Below the pieces are notes generated by a model that was given only the letters and a program-made list of their open reading frames with translations, ran no database searches and was not told where the DNA came from. This document shows, one piece after another, positions 34,375 to 43,655 of a stretch of DNA of 64,000 nt. Both the position numbers and the translations under genes were made by a program. Within the stretch, counting starts at the first letter, position 1. The number at the start of each line of letters is the position of its first letter. Origin of the DNA: Iodidimonas muriae (GTDB lineage: Bacteria > Pseudomonadota > Alphaproteobacteria > Sphingomonadales > Rhodothalassiaceae); contig NZ_BMOV01000008.1 of the NCBI RefSeq assembly GCF_014647255.1, positions 62,001 through 126,000 of the forward strand. Direction: 5' to 3'.

Positions 34375-35226
34375 ATGGATAATGAATTCGTCTTGCTTAT
34401 GCGTTGTGCGGATCAACCGGGAATTCTGGCGCGGGTGACGGGCTTTTTATATGACCGGGAAGGGGATGTGCGCGATGCGGCGCAATTTGGCGATCCGTCT
34501 ACAGGACTGTTTTTTGTGCGCATTCACTTTCGGTTGCCCGATGGCGCGGAAAGTTCCGCGGTGCGGCGGGATTTTGAAGCCTTTGCAAAGCCGTTGGGTA
34601 TTCAATGGGTGATCCGCCGCTGGGAGCGGCGATTGCCGGTGATGATCGCGGTTTCAAAGGCTGGGCATTGCCTGAACGATCTGCTGCACCGGTGGCGCAT
34701 TGGTGCCTTGCCTATCAAGGTGATGGGGGTGATCTCGAACCATGAAACCATGCGGCCTTTGGTGGAATGGCACGATGTTCCATTCCATTATGTGCCGGTG
34801 CAGGCGGACACCAAGCGGGAACAAGAAGCCGCCATGCTGGATTTGTTTGAAAGCAGCGGGGCAGAGCTTATGGTTCTGGCGCGTTATATGCAGATTTTAT
34901 CCCCCGAGATGTGCACGGCATTGTCGGGGCGGTGCATCAATATTCATCATTCCTTTTTGCCCAGTTTCAAAGGCGCGCACCCCTATCACCGCGCCCATGA
35001 ATTGGGGGTGAAATTGATCGGTGCAACGGCGCATTATGTGACCCCAGATCTGGATGAAGGCCCGATCATTGAACAAGATGTGCGCCGGGTTTCCCACGCC
35101 CATTCACCCCAAGATCTTGTGGCCATTGGGCGGGATACCGAAGCCAGTGTGCTGGCACGGGCTGTGAAATGGCATGCGGAACGCCGGATCATGCTGAATG
35201 GCCGCAAAACGGTGGTGTTTACCTAA
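34375..35226 (+). CDS. purU: Formyltetrahydrofolate deformylase
   Basis: A 283-residue PurU. An N-terminal ACT domain (FVLLMRCADQPGILARVTGF, residues ~5-90) precedes the formyltransferase-like hydrolase domain. The catalytic Asn/His/Asp set is in NIHHSFLPSFKGAHPYHRA and GATAHYVTPDLDEGPIIEQD. It splits 10-formyl-THF into formate and THF to balance one-carbon pools. Length is normal. ATG 34375 follows GGAGCGGG. It stands alone, with 246 bp before and 122 bp after. Confidence 0.95.
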   Translation: MDNEFVLLMRCADQPGILARVTGFLYDREGDVRDAAQFGDPSTGLFFVRIHFRLPDGAESSAVRRDFEAFAKPLGIQWVIRRWERRLPVMIAVSKAGHCLNDLLHRWRIGALPIKVMGVISNHETMRPLVEWHDVPFHYVPVQADTKREQEAAMLDLFESSGAELMVLARYMQILSPEMCTALSGRCINIHHSFLPSFKGAHPYHRAHELGVKLIGATAHYVTPDLDEGPIIEQDVRRVSHAHSPQDLVAIGRDTEASVLARAVKWHAERRIMLNGRKTVVFT

Positions 35227-35348
35227 AAGCAAGTGAAGAACGGCCATGTGACCCGCTGATGACGACCTAAGGCTTCACGATAATCATATTTAACAATTTA
35301 TTAATGTGTTATATTGCGCGTGGGGCCAGAACAGCTAAGGGTAGTCAT

Positions 35349-36155
35349 ATGTCGTTACAGGTCAAATATGTCGGTGTTGCTGGCATCGGGGCGCTCTGTT
35401 TTGCGATTTTGGCACCAGATGCCGAGGCGCGTTTGATCCGCTCGGGGGGGCTTTCCACCGGTAGCGCCATTTGCGATTATACTGGCCCCACTTTGGGCCC
35501 CTTTGTCGGGCTTTGGGCCTTGGATGAAAATGGCGCACCCACTGGTCGGGCGGTCAGCTTTTTCAATAATGGCGTGGCCGATGTGCTCAACACCATTCCC
35601 ACTTTCGAGGACTGCGAAGGGCAATCTTACGAGTTTTTTACCAGCGAAACTTTGGAGTTTTTCACCATTGTCGATCCGGGCGTGTTCCTTTTTGCGCAAA
35701 ATCCCGATGTGGACTTTGTCTTTACCTGGACGCTGGGCGGTTTCACCTTTGAAAGCAAAGACCCAACGCCGACTTTCGCTATGCCAGAGGCGTTGAAAGC
35801 GCTGAGCGAAGGCTTTGGCGGTGGCGGAGCTGCGCGCGCCGCCGGTCCTGCGGCTTTTGGAAATCTTGCCGCTAGCGGGGCACGGGCGGCGGCAAATATC
35901 ACACTGGACCTTACCGTTCGCCTGAGCATCAATGCCAATGAGAATTTCGGATTTTTTGATTGCGCCGGCCCATTATTGGACCCTTGCGGCACCGTTGGCG
36001 GGAATTTGGGGGCGGGATTGAATTTCGATGGCTTGGCAACTACCAAGGTGCTGATCCGTGATGTGCCTTTGGCCCCCACCATATCGTTCTTTTTGCTGGG
36101 GATCGGGGCGCTTGGCTTAGGGCTCGGCAGACCAATTTGCGGCAATAGGCGTTAG
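35349..36155 (+). CDS. Exported surface protein with PEP-CTERM-like C-terminal tail
   Basis: A 268-residue protein of no recognised family. Signal peptide: basic start MSLQVKY and hydrophobic core, cleavage near AEA/RLI (about residue 25). The mature part is Phe/Gly/Thr-rich and beta-like, with four cysteines, and ends in VPLAPTISFFLLGIGALGLG followed by LGRPICGNRR. That is a short VP-x-AP motif, one hydrophobic helix and a basic tail, the three-part layout of PEP-CTERM sorting signals, though the motif differs from VPEP. ATG 35349 begins the signal peptide. Its last 39 bases overlap the convergent TPR gene. No exosortase gene is in the window. Confidence 0.65.
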   Translation: MSLQVKYVGVAGIGALCFAILAPDAEARLIRSGGLSTGSAICDYTGPTLGPFVGLWALDENGAPTGRAVSFFNNGVADVLNTIPTFEDCEGQSYEFFTSETLEFFTIVDPGVFLFAQNPDVDFVFTWTLGGFTFESKDPTPTFAMPEALKALSEGFGGGGAARAAGPAAFGNLAASGARAAANITLDLTVRLSINANENFGFFDCAGPLLDPCGTVGGNLGAGLNFDGLATTKVLIRDVPLAPTISFFLLGIGALGLGLGRPICGNRR

Positions 36156-38258
36156 GCTCTGACGCTGGCTGTCCAGATCCGCGGTGATTTTCCCCATGAT
36201 GTCTTGATAACCGGATAGATCGCGCAGGCCGAACAATAAGGGATCGCGGGGCGTCCAATCCTCGCGCCAGCCATGGTCATAGGCGGTGTTCAAGGCGGCG
36301 ATGGCCTCGTCATTGCGGCCTTCGAGGGCATTGATCCGGGCCGAAAGATAATCAAGCTCTGCCGAAACCAGACCGTATTTCCGTTCTTCATAAAGCAACT
36401 CTGTGCAGTGTTGAAGGCGGCTTTGGGCTTCATCTTGCGCCCCCCGCACTTGATAAATATAGGCAGCTTCAATGGCCGGCGAGCAATAGGGCATGTAAAA
36501 GCGCTCTTCTTCAGGCAATGCGCTGTCGGCTGCCAGCAAGAAGTCTGCGGCTTGTTCTTGTGCGCCATAAAGCAACGTATACCAGCCTGCTTCCAGCGCT
36601 ACATAGCTATCATCGGGATTGGCCTCGACAGCAAAATCGAGCGCGGCCAAGGCTTCTTTGAACTGATCACGGGCGAGCATCAAATTGATGCTGAAATCCT
36701 GCGATGCGTAAAGCCCGGCCATATCGGGCATCCCCAATGCCAGCAATGTTGCCGTGAGGCTTTCGCGATATTGAGTGCTTTCGGGGGAGGCAGCCAAAGC
36801 CTGTTTCCAGAATTGTGCACTTTCGGCCAGATTGCCTTCACGCCGCGCAATATCGGCCAAACCGCGAAGGCCAAGGGGCGAGCCGGGAGACAGTTCCAAA
36901 AGGGCGTTGAAATGCTTGCGGGCTTCTTGCGGATGGCCGCGCAGGCCTTTTTGGAAGCCGATATTATACAGAACCACCGGCGACAGGGGATCAAGGCTGA
37001 AGGCGGTTTCCAGACTGTCCATCGCCTCTTTGTGGCGGGATTGACGGGCCAATAATAAGGACTGCCATAAATAGGCATCGGCATAGCTGGGGTTAAGGGC
37101 AATGGCTTTGGCATAAGCCTCCAGCGCCGCCGGGGCATTGCCTTCCATATCCTCGATCCGGCCCAAAACCGCATGGGCTTCTGCCATATTGGGATCGCGC
37201 ATCAGGGTTTTTTCCACATTATTGCGGGCAATGGTGGCGGCAATGGCAGGGTCCAGCGTGCCAAAATTCTCTGATCCTTCCCCAAGCAGTAAAATGGTTG
37301 CGGCAAGCCCGGTATAGGCAGCGGCATTTTCCCCGTCAGCCGAGATGGCCTGATCGAAAAAAGTACGGGCTTCACGTAGGCTATCCACCGTGCGCTTGCG
37401 CATGGCGGCGCGCCCCCGCAAATAAAGATCATAGGAATCGCCAGCCACCGGCTTTCCCAGCAAATCATTGTCGTCGTCCAAAAAGCGATCGAGCATGATG
37501 CCAAGAATGGTGCGGGCAATTTGTTCTTCTACCGTCATCACATCGGTCAGGGTGCGGCTGAAGGCATCGGTCCAGATGGTCAGGCCATCGGCGGCATTGA
37601 CCAAGGCGGCCGTTACCCGCAAACGATCGCCAGAGGAGCGCACGCTGCCTTGCAAAATGGCTGCCACGCCCAATTGTTTGCCAATGGCGCGGTTATCTGC
37701 GCCAGATATGGCAGCACGGAAGGCCGATTGGGGGGCAGCGATACGAATACCGCCAAGCTTTCCCAAAGCAACGGTGACCTCTTCGGCAATGCCTTGTGCC
37801 AGATAGCCAAGATCCTGCGCCGGACTCAGATCATCAAAGGGCAACACGGCGATAGATTTATCTTCGGGAAGGGCCGCCATACGCGCTGTGTCATTGCGAT
37901 TTTGGCCATCGATCATCAGGCCGACCGCGATATAGCTGGCGGCAAGAGCCAGCGTTACGGTTGCGCCAAATCCCAACCAGCGGGCCATGCCCAGCTTATG
38001 CACGGGGTGGCTTTCATCAACCTTGGGTGTCCGGATCAATCCTTGCGGCGTGATGTCGAAAAACCATGCCACATAAAGCACTATCGGAAAACCGGCGATG
38101 GACAAGATCACCACAAGGGACGAAACCCAATGGGGCATGGCCAAAGCCGGGCCGATGGTCGCTGTGATCTGAATCACCAGCCATGCAATGACTGCATAAG
38201 GTGCCATCAGGCGCAGAACACGGCGTCGCCTGATTTCGGATAACAAGCGAGCGGCCAT
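36117..38258 (-). CDS. Membrane TPR protein with TolB-like domain
   Basis: A 713-residue protein. Two to three N-terminal helices (MAPYAVIAWLVIQITATIG; SLVVILSIAGFPIVLYVAWFF; LGFGATVTLALAASYIAVGLM) precede a TolB/FlgO-like module (~130-260) beginning KSIAVLPFDDLSPAQDLGYL and including ILQGSVRSSGDRLRVTAALV. The remainder (~280-690) is a TPR array, e.g. NPSYADAYLWQSLLLARQSR and SPGSPLGLRGLADIARREGN. The family is often annotated as adenylate-cyclase-like or CadC-like TPR protein, but neither a cyclase nor a winged helix is present here. Probably a scaffold or sensor at the membrane. The 3' end overlaps the surface-protein gene by 39 bp. Confidence 0.82.
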   Translation of the reverse strand: MAARLLSEIRRRRVLRLMAPYAVIAWLVIQITATIGPALAMPHWVSSLVVILSIAGFPIVLYVAWFFDITPQGLIRTPKVDESHPVHKLGMARWLGFGATVTLALAASYIAVGLMIDGQNRNDTARMAALPEDKSIAVLPFDDLSPAQDLGYLAQGIAEEVTVALGKLGGIRIAAPQSAFRAAISGADNRAIGKQLGVAAILQGSVRSSGDRLRVTAALVNAADGLTIWTDAFSRTLTDVMTVEEQIARTILGIMLDRFLDDDNDLLGKPVAGDSYDLYLRGRAAMRKRTVDSLREARTFFDQAISADGENAAAYTGLAATILLLGEGSENFGTLDPAIAATIARNNVEKTLMRDPNMAEAHAVLGRIEDMEGNAPAALEAYAKAIALNPSYADAYLWQSLLLARQSRHKEAMDSLETAFSLDPLSPVVLYNIGFQKGLRGHPQEARKHFNALLELSPGSPLGLRGLADIARREGNLAESAQFWKQALAASPESTQYRESLTATLLALGMPDMAGLYASQDFSINLMLARDQFKEALAALDFAVEANPDDSYVALEAGWYTLLYGAQEQAADFLLAADSALPEEERFYMPYCSPAIEAAYIYQVRGAQDEAQSRLQHCTELLYEERKYGLVSAELDYLSARINALEGRNDEAIAALNTAYDHGWREDWTPRDPLLFGLRDLSGYQDIMGKITADLDSQRQSLTPIAANWSAEP

Positions 38259-38578
38259 TCTTATTTCCCCTAAATTTGATGTGAAATAATAGAGGGATCA
38301 AAGCCATAAAGCAATGGGAGCCTATGGCTATTCTGCGCCTCTTGTTCGGGCTGTGTTTCAACGCACCAGCAGCCGCGCCCGGCTTTTTATGATGAAGGCT
38401 TGTTCCATATGGGGGGCGCAAGCCTTTCCCGCCGCGGCCCTTTCCAGCGCTTGCGGGGCATAAAGTGCTACGCTCATGAATTTCATCAAAGCGGTCGGAG
38501 AGGGGGAAGGCATGTGTTCGCGCCCTTTCCCCTCCTTTTTGTGGCCTTCAAAGGTCGGGTTTATGACCAGTTTGATCT

Positions 38579-38920
38579 TTACTCCTTGGAGCGCGCAGCT
38601 TGCATGCATTTGCTGGCGATTTTTTCCGTTTTTTCAAGTGCATCCAACAGCTTGGGATTGCCAAAGGCCCCCATGGCCATCACGCTGCGGGCTGCTTCGT
38701 CCTTTTCTTTCACTATGGATTCATGGAATTTCACCAGTTCGGAAAATGAGTCCTCGTCGAGTTCGGCGTGCAGTGTATCGCTTGCGCAGGTGCAATTGGC
38801 TTTACTATAGCCACCGGCAACACAGGCGGCGATGTACCTGTCCTGATTCGAGTTCCCTTCGCCGCAGGCAGCCAGAGCCATCAGAGCGGAGATGGCCGCC
38901 AGTTTCATAATCTGTTTCAT
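38579..38920 (-). CDS. Small lipoprotein, hypothetical
   Basis: A 113-residue lipoprotein. Signal peptide MKQIMKLAAISALMALAAC ends with a good lipobox (LAAC), so Cys19 is the likely lipidated residue. The mature part has three further cysteines (IAACVAGG, NCTCASDTL) near the N-terminus and one near the C-terminus (ASKCMQ) around a helical segment (SFSELVKFHESIVKEKDEAA). No family was recognised. ATG 38920 follows AAGGAGCGATG. It lies 26 bp after the 125-residue membrane protein on the same strand and probably shares its transcript. Confidence 0.72.
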   Translation of the reverse strand: MKQIMKLAAISALMALAACGEGNSNQDRYIAACVAGGYSKANCTCASDTLHAELDEDSFSELVKFHESIVKEKDEAARSVMAMGAFGNPKLLDALEKTEKIASKCMQAARSKE

Positions 38921-38946
38921 AACATCGCTCCTTTCCATCATATCGG

Positions 38947-39324
38947 TCAGGCGTGTGCGGCATTTCTTTTTGAATGTGCAATGAAGGCGACAACCCCAGC
39001 CGCAATGAGCAGCGCGGTGAAAATAAAGGTCTGTGGCGCGAAAAGCGGGGGAAGAATACCTGCGCCCAGCATCAAGCCGCCAGCGAGGGCATAGCGTTCC
39101 TTGAGCGACATGAAGACGCCCGCAAGGCCCACGAAAAATCCGGCGATCATAATGAAAGAGGCCGTGATCATTTTGTCGAGCGAGCCGCCTTGAGCCGCGA
39201 GCTGGGCCTGCGCGGCAAGACGCTCCATTTCGTTGAGCGAGCCGAAATCGGACATCCATTTCATGCCCAGAAAGCCGACGGCCAATGCGCCGAGAACACC
39301 GAGAATGATGCTTGCCATTTTCAT
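38947..39324 (-). CDS. Hypothetical four-helix membrane protein
   Basis: A 125-residue protein with about four hydrophobic helices: SIILGVLGALAVGFLGMKWM, FIMIAGFFVGLAGVFM, YALAGGLMLGAGILPPLFA and FIFTALLIAAGVVAFIA. The loop after helix 1 (LNEMERLAAQAQLAAQGGSL) is amphipathic, and the tail is basic (HSKRNAAHA). No family was recognised. It is transcribed divergently from the kinase fusion gene (229-bp gap) and precedes the lipoprotein gene, so the three may form one functional unit. That link is inferred only from position. Confidence 0.65.
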   Translation of the reverse strand: MKMASIILGVLGALAVGFLGMKWMSDFGSLNEMERLAAQAQLAAQGGSLDKMITASFIMIAGFFVGLAGVFMSLKERYALAGGLMLGAGILPPLFAPQTFIFTALLIAAGVVAFIAHSKRNAAHA

Positions 39325-39454
39325 CGTTCCATCTCCTGTCTATTTGCATCCTCCCGAGGGATTCAGGGGGATTGCCAACCGACAAGGAGCATTGCATCCG
39401 CGCAGGCGGAACTCTTCACGCAGATCTAACGAATTCCTAACGCTATGGATTCGC

Positions 39455-39462
39455 ATGGTTAA
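39455..39462 (-). promoter_or_regulatory. Candidate CtrA half-site (TTAACCAT) in the divergent region before the kinase fusion gene
   Basis: The minus strand reads TTAACCAT in the 229-bp gap between the small membrane protein (-) and the kinase fusion (+), 92 bp before the kinase ATG. Support is only the 8-base match and its intergenic location. Confidence 0.22.
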
Positions 39463-39553
39463 TCAGATGGTTGATATAAACATTCAATCATTGTAAAATT
39501 TGTTTCGGTCTTGTTCGGCCCGGGCTTGTGGTCGGGAATACAAGGGGGTGCAG

Positions 39554-42283
39554 ATGAGCGACTCGGCTTTGTCGCAATCTGGTAACTTATATCTCTATCG
39601 TTTCGGTTCGGCGGAGTTCGACGAGGCGCGTTTCGAGCTGCGCATGGGTGGGCAGCCGGTGGAGATGGAGCGCCGCCCGCTGGAGGTGTTGCGCGCGCTC
39701 TTGCACCATGCGGGCGAAGTCGTCACCAAGGAAGAACTGTTCGAGACGGTCTGGGCCGGGCGCATCACCGTTGAAAATGTGCTGGCCAATGCCGTGGCCA
39801 AGCTGCGCAAGGCGCTGGGCGAGGGGAATGCCGCCTTCATCGTCACACAAGCGCGGGTGGGCTATCGCTTTGATGGCGAGCTGGAGCGCATCGCCGCAGG
39901 GCGACGACTGATCAGCCGCCTTGAACTCAAGCCCGGCGAGGCCGTGCCCGGCCGTTCGCATTTCCGGCTTCTGGAGCAGCTTTCCATTACCGGCGGCAGC
40001 GAGGTCTGGCTGGCGCAACATGAAAAGACCGGTGAGCGCCGTGTCTATAAATTCAGCCCCGATGGCGAGCGTCTGGCGGCGCTGAAGCGCGAGGCCACGC
40101 TCTCGCGTTTGATGCGGGAATCGCTGGGGGAGCGCCCGGACATCAGCCGCATCATCGACTGGAATTTCGAAGCCGAGCCCTTCTTCCTTGAATGTGCCTA
40201 TGGCGGGCAGAGCCTGCCGGACTGGGCGGAGGAGAAGGAACGGCTGGCCGCCATGTCAGCAAGCGAGCGGTTGGAACTGGCTTTGCAGGTGATCGACGCC
40301 ATCGCCGCTGCCCATAGCGTGGGGGTGCTGCACAAGGATTTGAAGCCTGCCAATGTTCTGGTGGATGCAGATGGCCAAGGTGGCTGGCAGGTGCGGGTCA
40401 CCGATTTTGGCAGTGGCCGCCTGATGGAGCCTGCCGTGCTGGCGGAACTGGGCATCACCCCGCTTGGCCAGACCATCGCGGATGATTCATCAAGCAATTC
40501 GAGTTATGGCACGCCCCTTTATATCGCGCCTGAGGTGATAGCCGGTGCGGTCCCCACAGCACGCAGCGATATTTATGCATTGGGCGTTCTTAGCTATCAG
40601 ATCTTGGCGGGTGATCTGAAAAAGCCGCTGACAACCGGCTGGGAGGATGATCTGGAAGGCGCCCTGTTGCGCGAGGATATTGCGCAGGCAACGGCGGGTG
40701 ATCCCACGCGGCGCATGGCTTCGGCGGCTGAACTGGCCCAACGCCTGCGTTCTTTGGAAGAGCGGCATCTTGAACGGCGACGGCTGGCGGCGGTGAAACA
40801 GCGCGCATTAAAAGCACAGGCAGCTCTTCAACGCAGCCGGGCGCGGCGGCCTTGGCTTATCGGGGTGATTTCCCTTTTGGCGTTGGGCGTGGCAGCCAGC
40901 ACCGGGCTGTTCTTGCGTGCCAGCGAGGCGTGGCACAGTGCACAGCAGCAAGCAACGCGCGCCGAAGCCACCGCCGCCTTCTTGCGTGATATCATGATCA
41001 ATGCCGACCCGCGCGAATCCGGTGCGGGCCATGATGCCAGCCTGCGCGATGCACTGACACAGGCCACAAAGCGCATCGAAGCGCGTTTTGCTGCCGATCC
41101 TGCCATGGAGGCCTCGGTCCGCTTGACGGCGGGGGAAATCTATACCGGCCTTCAGGATTTCCCAACCGCCGTTCTGCATCATCGCCGCGCTGCTTTGCTT
41201 CTGGCCCATATGCTGGGCGAAAGCCATCCGCGCACGCTGGAGGCTCGCTATCGCTTGGGCGAAGCGCTTAGCAATGCCTCGCTTTATGACGAAGCGGGCG
41301 AGGTGCTTGAGGCCGCCGACGGAGATGCGGGCGCGCGACTCGACGAGGATGACGCACTAGGGCTGGCCGCTGCCCGGGCGCATGGGCGCTTTGAGCTTCT
41401 TCAGGCCAAAAGCGAAACGGCAACAGACCATTATGAAGAGGCATTGCGGCGTCTTGCCCGTGTTGCGCCGGATGATGCGCGCAACTTCCATGCACTCAGC
41501 CTTGATCTGGCGCAGGGCTATGTCCGTATCGGTCGGCAGGAAGAGGCGGTGGTCCTTCTGGAAAAATTGCAAGAAGAGGCGCGCTTTGCCGATGCAGGCG
41601 TCAGCGATGCACGCCGCGCCACCGCAAAATTGCATTATGGTGCCGCCCTTCTTCATTCGGGGCGGCTGGAAAAGGCGGAAAGCGTGCTGGCCGAGGCCTT
41701 GCCGGCATTGGCCGCCGCCTTCGGGCCGGAATCGACCCAATTGGCCGAAGGGCGCGGGGTATTGGGCAATCTTTATGCCGCCAGCGGACGCTGGGCCGAA
41801 GCTGCGCCCTTGATTGCCCACGTGCGCGAGACGACCTGCGCCTCCCTTGGCCTTGAGCATCTCAATTGCCTGATGGCGGGCGGCAATGAAGGCGTCATTC
41901 TGGTGCAATTGGGAAAGGCCATGGAGGCGATTCCCCGGCTGACAGCGGCGCGCGATGCTTTCGACCGCCTGATGGGGCCAGCCTCACCCGGTGTGCATGT
42001 GTTGAATTATTATCTGGCGCAGGCCCTGCTGGATATGGGCGATGGCGGTGCCGCTGCGCCGATCGTGGAGGGGCTTGATCCCGCCTTGCTTGCCGCCGGT
42101 AGCCCGGGAGATGAATGGTCGGTACGACTGGACGCGCTGCGCGGCTGGGCAATGATTTTGAACGGCGAACCTGAAAAGGGGCGTCGCCTGATCGAGGCTG
42201 CCTTGGCGCAAATGAAAGGTGCGGCGATGCAGAGCTGGATCATTGATCCCTTCCGCCGGGTGCTTTCCTCTGAAAATCTTTGA
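39554..42283 (+). CDS. Winged-helix / Ser-Thr protein kinase / TPR transmembrane fusion protein
   Basis: A 909-residue protein with an uncommon domain order. Residues ~8-110: OmpR-type winged helix (MERRPLEVLRALLHHAGEVV and ITVENVLANAVAKLRKALGE). Residues ~133-420: Ser/Thr kinase with an ATP Lys in RRVYKFSPDGE, catalytic loop HKDLKPANV (His260-Lys-Asp262, HKD instead of the usual HRD), DFGSG (Asp284) and YIAPEV. A membrane helix at ~432-454 (LIGVISLLALGVAASTGLFL) is followed by ~450 residues of TPR-type helices. The DNA-binding and kinase parts would be cytoplasmic, the TPRs periplasmic: a one-component receptor linking outside signals to phosphorylation and transcription. ATG 39554 follows GGGGGTGC. 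Codons look more GC-rich than in neighbouring genes. Confidence 0.88.
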   Translation: MSDSALSQSGNLYLYRFGSAEFDEARFELRMGGQPVEMERRPLEVLRALLHHAGEVVTKEELFETVWAGRITVENVLANAVAKLRKALGEGNAAFIVTQARVGYRFDGELERIAAGRRLISRLELKPGEAVPGRSHFRLLEQLSITGGSEVWLAQHEKTGERRVYKFSPDGERLAALKREATLSRLMRESLGERPDISRIIDWNFEAEPFFLECAYGGQSLPDWAEEKERLAAMSASERLELALQVIDAIAAAHSVGVLHKDLKPANVLVDADGQGGWQVRVTDFGSGRLMEPAVLAELGITPLGQTIADDSSSNSSYGTPLYIAPEVIAGAVPTARSDIYALGVLSYQILAGDLKKPLTTGWEDDLEGALLREDIAQATAGDPTRRMASAAELAQRLRSLEERHLERRRLAAVKQRALKAQAALQRSRARRPWLIGVISLLALGVAASTGLFLRASEAWHSAQQQATRAEATAAFLRDIMINADPRESGAGHDASLRDALTQATKRIEARFAADPAMEASVRLTAGEIYTGLQDFPTAVLHHRRAALLLAHMLGESHPRTLEARYRLGEALSNASLYDEAGEVLEAADGDAGARLDEDDALGLAAARAHGRFELLQAKSETATDHYEEALRRLARVAPDDARNFHALSLDLAQGYVRIGRQEEAVVLLEKLQEEARFADAGVSDARRATAKLHYGAALLHSGRLEKAESVLAEALPALAAAFGPESTQLAEGRGVLGNLYAASGRWAEAAPLIAHVRETTCASLGLEHLNCLMAGGNEGVILVQLGKAMEAIPRLTAARDAFDRLMGPASPGVHVLNYYLAQALLDMGDGGAAAPIVEGLDPALLAAGSPGDEWSVRLDALRGWAMILNGEPEKGRRLIEAALAQMKGAAMQSWIIDPFRRVLSSENL

Positions 42284-42387
42284 ATGAAGCGTCAATGAGG
42301 CTGCGGCGTGCCGCTGGTCTGGGAAGGCGTTTTGTCGCCAAAATCTGTGCGGCGCGGGCTGGTTTCGGGGCGATATGGGGACGGGGC

Positions 42388-42423
42388 AAAAGAAAACCCG
42401 ACAGATGCTGTGCATCTGTCGGG
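42388..42423 (-). terminator. Rho-independent terminator after tRNA-Asn
   Basis: On the minus strand a perfect 12-bp stem (CCCGACAGATGC / GCATCTGTCGGG, 3-nt loop) is followed by TTTTCTTTT, starting 5 bases beyond the CCA end of tRNA-Asn. This is a strong intrinsic terminator. Confidence 0.9.
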
Positions 42424-42427
42424 TGAT

Positions 42428-42503
<76 letters not shown>

Positions 42504-42674
42504 TCAGGGCCTGCTGTGTGCATATTCGTGTCTGAACACAGCCGGTCCGGAAACCGTATATCGTGCGACCGTGGCCGCGGGCGGATCGTATAGGACGAAA
42601 AATTCATCCTGCCAAGTCCTTCTTGCGAATATTTTCGCAAAATGATGACAATCCGCCGAAAGTCACCGAAAATC

Positions 42675-42748
42675 TGGAGGCCCGGGCCGGAATCGAACCG
42701 GCGTGCAAGGATTTGCAGTCCTCTGCGTAACCACTCCGCCACCGGGCC
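42675..42748 (-). tRNA. tRNA-Cys (anticodon GCA)
   Basis: Complete cloverleaf on the minus strand: acceptor GGCCCGG/CCGGGCC, D arm beginning TGGCGGAGTGGTTACGCA, anticodon loop ACTGCAAAT with GCA, and T arm GCCGGTTCGATTCCGGC. Discriminator is T, as expected for tRNA-Cys, and CCA is encoded. It lies 171 bp upstream of tRNA-Asn on the same strand. Confidence 0.95.
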
Positions 42749-42950
42749 GCAGGTCGGTGTGGGCGGCGTAATAGCAAAGCCTTGGCTGATGTGCAACGCA
42801 ATAGTTGCGATTTGTCATTTGCTTCGATTTTGTTCAAAGACGTGGCTCAAATGATATTTGAAGGCTTTGGGTGCGTCTGGCCGTTGTCAGCAGGGATTGC
42901 CATGGTTATAAGTCCAGCCTGAAATAGCTTTATCAAGGGACTGAACTGTG

Positions 42951-43655
42951 ATGAGAAACGCAGCCATGAGCAAGGCCGGGACCGAGGATTCTTCAAAGGC
43001 TGTGCGCCTTGCCATGATTGAAGGGCAGATTCGCCCCAATCGGGTTTCCGACGAACGCGTGCTTGATGCGATCAGGACTGTCCCGCGTGAACAGTTCGTG
43101 CCCAAGTTTTTGCGTGGCGTCGCTTATCTGGATGAAGATCTGGAAATTGCCGAAGGCCGCTATCTGATGGAGCCGATGGTTTTCGCACGCCTTGTGATGG
43201 CTGCGGACATCAAAGCGGATGATGTGGTGCTCGATATTGGCGCTGCCACTGGCTATTCCACCGCTGTTTTGTCGCGTTTGGCGGAAACGGTTGTCGCTGT
43301 TGAGGAAGATGCGGATCTGGCAAGCAAAGCCTCGGCCAAGCTATCAGAGCAGGGCTGCGACAATGCCGTGGTGATCGAAGGCAAGTTGGTGGTTGGTGCT
43401 CCCGATCATGGTCCGTTTGATGTGATTGTCATCAATGGCGCGGTGGAGATGATCCCCAATGGCCTGATGACACAACTTGCCGATCATGGCCGTTTGGTCT
43501 GTGTGCGCCAGCAAGACGGGGTAAGCCGGGGCGTGGTTTTCACCAAAACAAGTGCAGGCGACGGAGCGGAAAAGGCTGTGGGCGCGCGGGAATTGTTTGA
43601 TGCGTTTACACCGGTCCTGCCCGGATTTTCTAAAAAAGAGACATTCCGTTTCTGA
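42951..43655 (+). CDS. pcm: Protein-L-isoaspartate O-methyltransferase family protein
   Basis: A 234-residue SAM methyltransferase of the Pcm family. It has VREQFVP-type sequence PREQFVPKFLRGVAYLDEDL and SAM motif I VVLDIGAATGYSTAVLSRLA, then VVAVEEDADLA and FDVIVINGAVEMIP. Alphaproteobacterial members next to tolC are often called Pcm but lack proof of isoaspartyl repair activity, so function is inferred. ATG 42951 lies 10 bp after AAGGGA; GTG 42948 and ATG 42966 are alternatives. It is 180 bp upstream of the TolC gene, a conserved order in alphaproteobacteria. Confidence 0.88.
   Translation: MRNAAMSKAGTEDSSKAVRLAMIEGQIRPNRVSDERVLDAIRTVPREQFVPKFLRGVAYLDEDLEIAEGRYLMEPMVFARLVMAADIKADDVVLDIGAATGYSTAVLSRLAETVVAVEEDADLASKASAKLSEQGCDNAVVIEGKLVVGAPDHGPFDVIVINGAVEMIPNGLMTQLADHGRLVCVRQQDGVSRGVVFTKTSAGDGAEKAVGARELFDAFTPVLPGFSKKETFRF

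Noticed and set aside
42631-42650. Hairpin TTGCGAA/TTCGCAA between the tRNAs as a terminator of tRNA-Cys
   Set aside because: The stem is short and there is no T tract after it on the minus strand.
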